Assembly (NCBI RefSeq): GCF_010183535.1
Contig: NC_071332.1
Location: forward strand, 3,472,001 to 3,536,000
Source of the DNA: Caenorhabditis remanei
Lineage: Eukaryota > Nematoda > Chromadorea > Rhabditida > Rhabditidae
Direction of reading: 5' to 3'
DNA length: 64,000 bases
How positions within the stretch are numbered: the first letter of the stretch is position 1; each line of letters begins with the position of its first letter. Below are positions 63,201 through 64,000 of the stretch, piece by piece. The notes under the pieces were generated by a model, which had not been told where the DNA came from, made no database searches, and was given only the letters and a program-made list of their open reading frames with translations. The position numbers and the translations under genes were made by a program.

Positions 63201-64000
63201 TTTTTTTGTTCCGATGCTATTCAAGTAACTTCCGGACTAAGATATTAACTTTTTTGCAAAAAAGTTCAAAAAATCAATCCCTCTTGATTCCTGATTTTCA
63301 ACTTTTTTTTCCTTCATCCAGCTGATTCACTTTTCTGCACTTTCTCTTCTCATTACCCTCATTAGTAGATCTCTCACATATACCAGTTCCTTCTGTTTTT
63401 TTGTTAGACTGAATACAATCCCCCCCCCCCCTCATTGACTCATTCGTTTTCAGACATATATTTTCTATATATTTCCCCCTTACAGACTGCCAATCTCATT
63501 GTTTTTTTCTCTTTTTTTGTGAGTTTTGAGTCACTTCGTTACCTTACTTCTCATTAGTCTCACCGTGAGAAAAAGTTCTGTGATTTTCAATGTCTCAAGT
63601 TTGAAATATGTACTTGGAACATATAAATTTATACAAATCTTGTTTTTTTTTTAAATTTCAAAACATTCTCCATGTAGTCAACAATAATTAAAGAAGAAAG
63701 AATTCTGAGTATACATAAACTCAAGAAGAAAAATTATATGTATTATTTGAGATTTATAGTCAGGTGAGAGCGTGCTCAAAGATCAGTTAGAAAATGGCGG
63801 GAAAATGGGGTTCTGGTGATTTCATATTGTTGCTCAGTCTCTATTTTTCTATCGCTTTTCTGCTTTTTTGAGTGGTTTTTTGCTCATTGAATGAGATTTT
63901 CTTCTAAAGACTCGGGTAAAATCTGAATTTAGGAATGTCCAGAAATCCCGGTGACTGAAACTGTAAAAATATAAAATCCAACAAAGGCAAAATCCGGGGA
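63201..64000. other. Terminal spacer
   Basis: AT-rich, with a poly-C run at 63421-63430. No coding or structural feature recognised. Confidence 0.4.

Overview
The window is nuclear DNA of a Caenorhabditis-type nematode, not bacterial. The coding exons are short and interrupted by introns with GTAAGT-like donors and TTTCAG/TTCCAG acceptors. Several start codons sit directly behind such an acceptor, as expected for SL trans-spliced messages. Introns and spacers are AT-rich and packed with palindromic repeats. The order DGAT2-type acyltransferase, LPGAT1-type acyltransferase, UCP4 carrier, COQ6 hydroxylase, TRY-5-type protease matches what I recall of cosmid K07B1 on C. elegans chromosome V (dgat-2, acl-14, ucp-4, coq-6, try-5). 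The inflated introns and heavy transposon load suggest a relative of C. elegans rather than C. elegans itself.

Layout. 0.7-7.2 kb holds two convergent lipid acyltransferase genes, a DGAT2-family enzyme (+) and an LPGAT1-like enzyme (-). 7.2-12.4 kb is repeat-rich and ends in a 1.37-kb element with 32-bp terminal inverted repeats that carries a frame-broken gene. 12.7-26.0 kb holds ucp-4 and coq-6 in tandem on +, both mitochondrial. 26.1-30.6 kb is a 4.5-kb complex satellite. 31-32.6 kb looks like the 3' end of a decayed LTR retrotransposon. 33-41 kb holds a small TATA-driven serine-rich gene (-), a GPATCH3 orthologue (-) and a try-5-like serine protease (+); the last two start codons are only 112 bp apart, head to head. 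41.9-46.6 kb is a complete SH2-tyrosine kinase of the Fes/Fer class (-). 48.2-56.5 kb holds two tandem paralogues of the CHK/DUF1679 kinase-like family (+). 56.5-64 kb is almost entirely repeats, with one plausible small intronless gene (-).

I rebuilt nine multi-exon gene models by following reading phase across every junction, and all nine close in frame. Lipid acylation, mitochondrial energy metabolism and ubiquinone synthesis dominate the left half. A candidate seminal protease and a small SH2 kinase of the type common in nematode sperm lie next to each other in the middle. The kinase-like pair on the right has intestinal GATA-type promoters.

The most unusual material is the transposon landscape. 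At least four short element families have CA-starting inverted termini and 8-bp target-site duplications that can be read directly (GTTGACGG, GTACAGTG, ATGGTTAG, CCCCAGAC, AAATTTTC), which is a hAT-like signature. Three of the families have interiors made of short tandem repeats: (GGAAGTC)n, (GGATTCC)n, and TTCGAA/AATAATT units. They insert into one another and into other repeats. Elsewhere, tandem duplication has copied real 3' splice sites inside introns of coq-6, ucp-4 and the GPATCH3 gene. All gene names rest on motif recognition and memory of the families; no database search was run.
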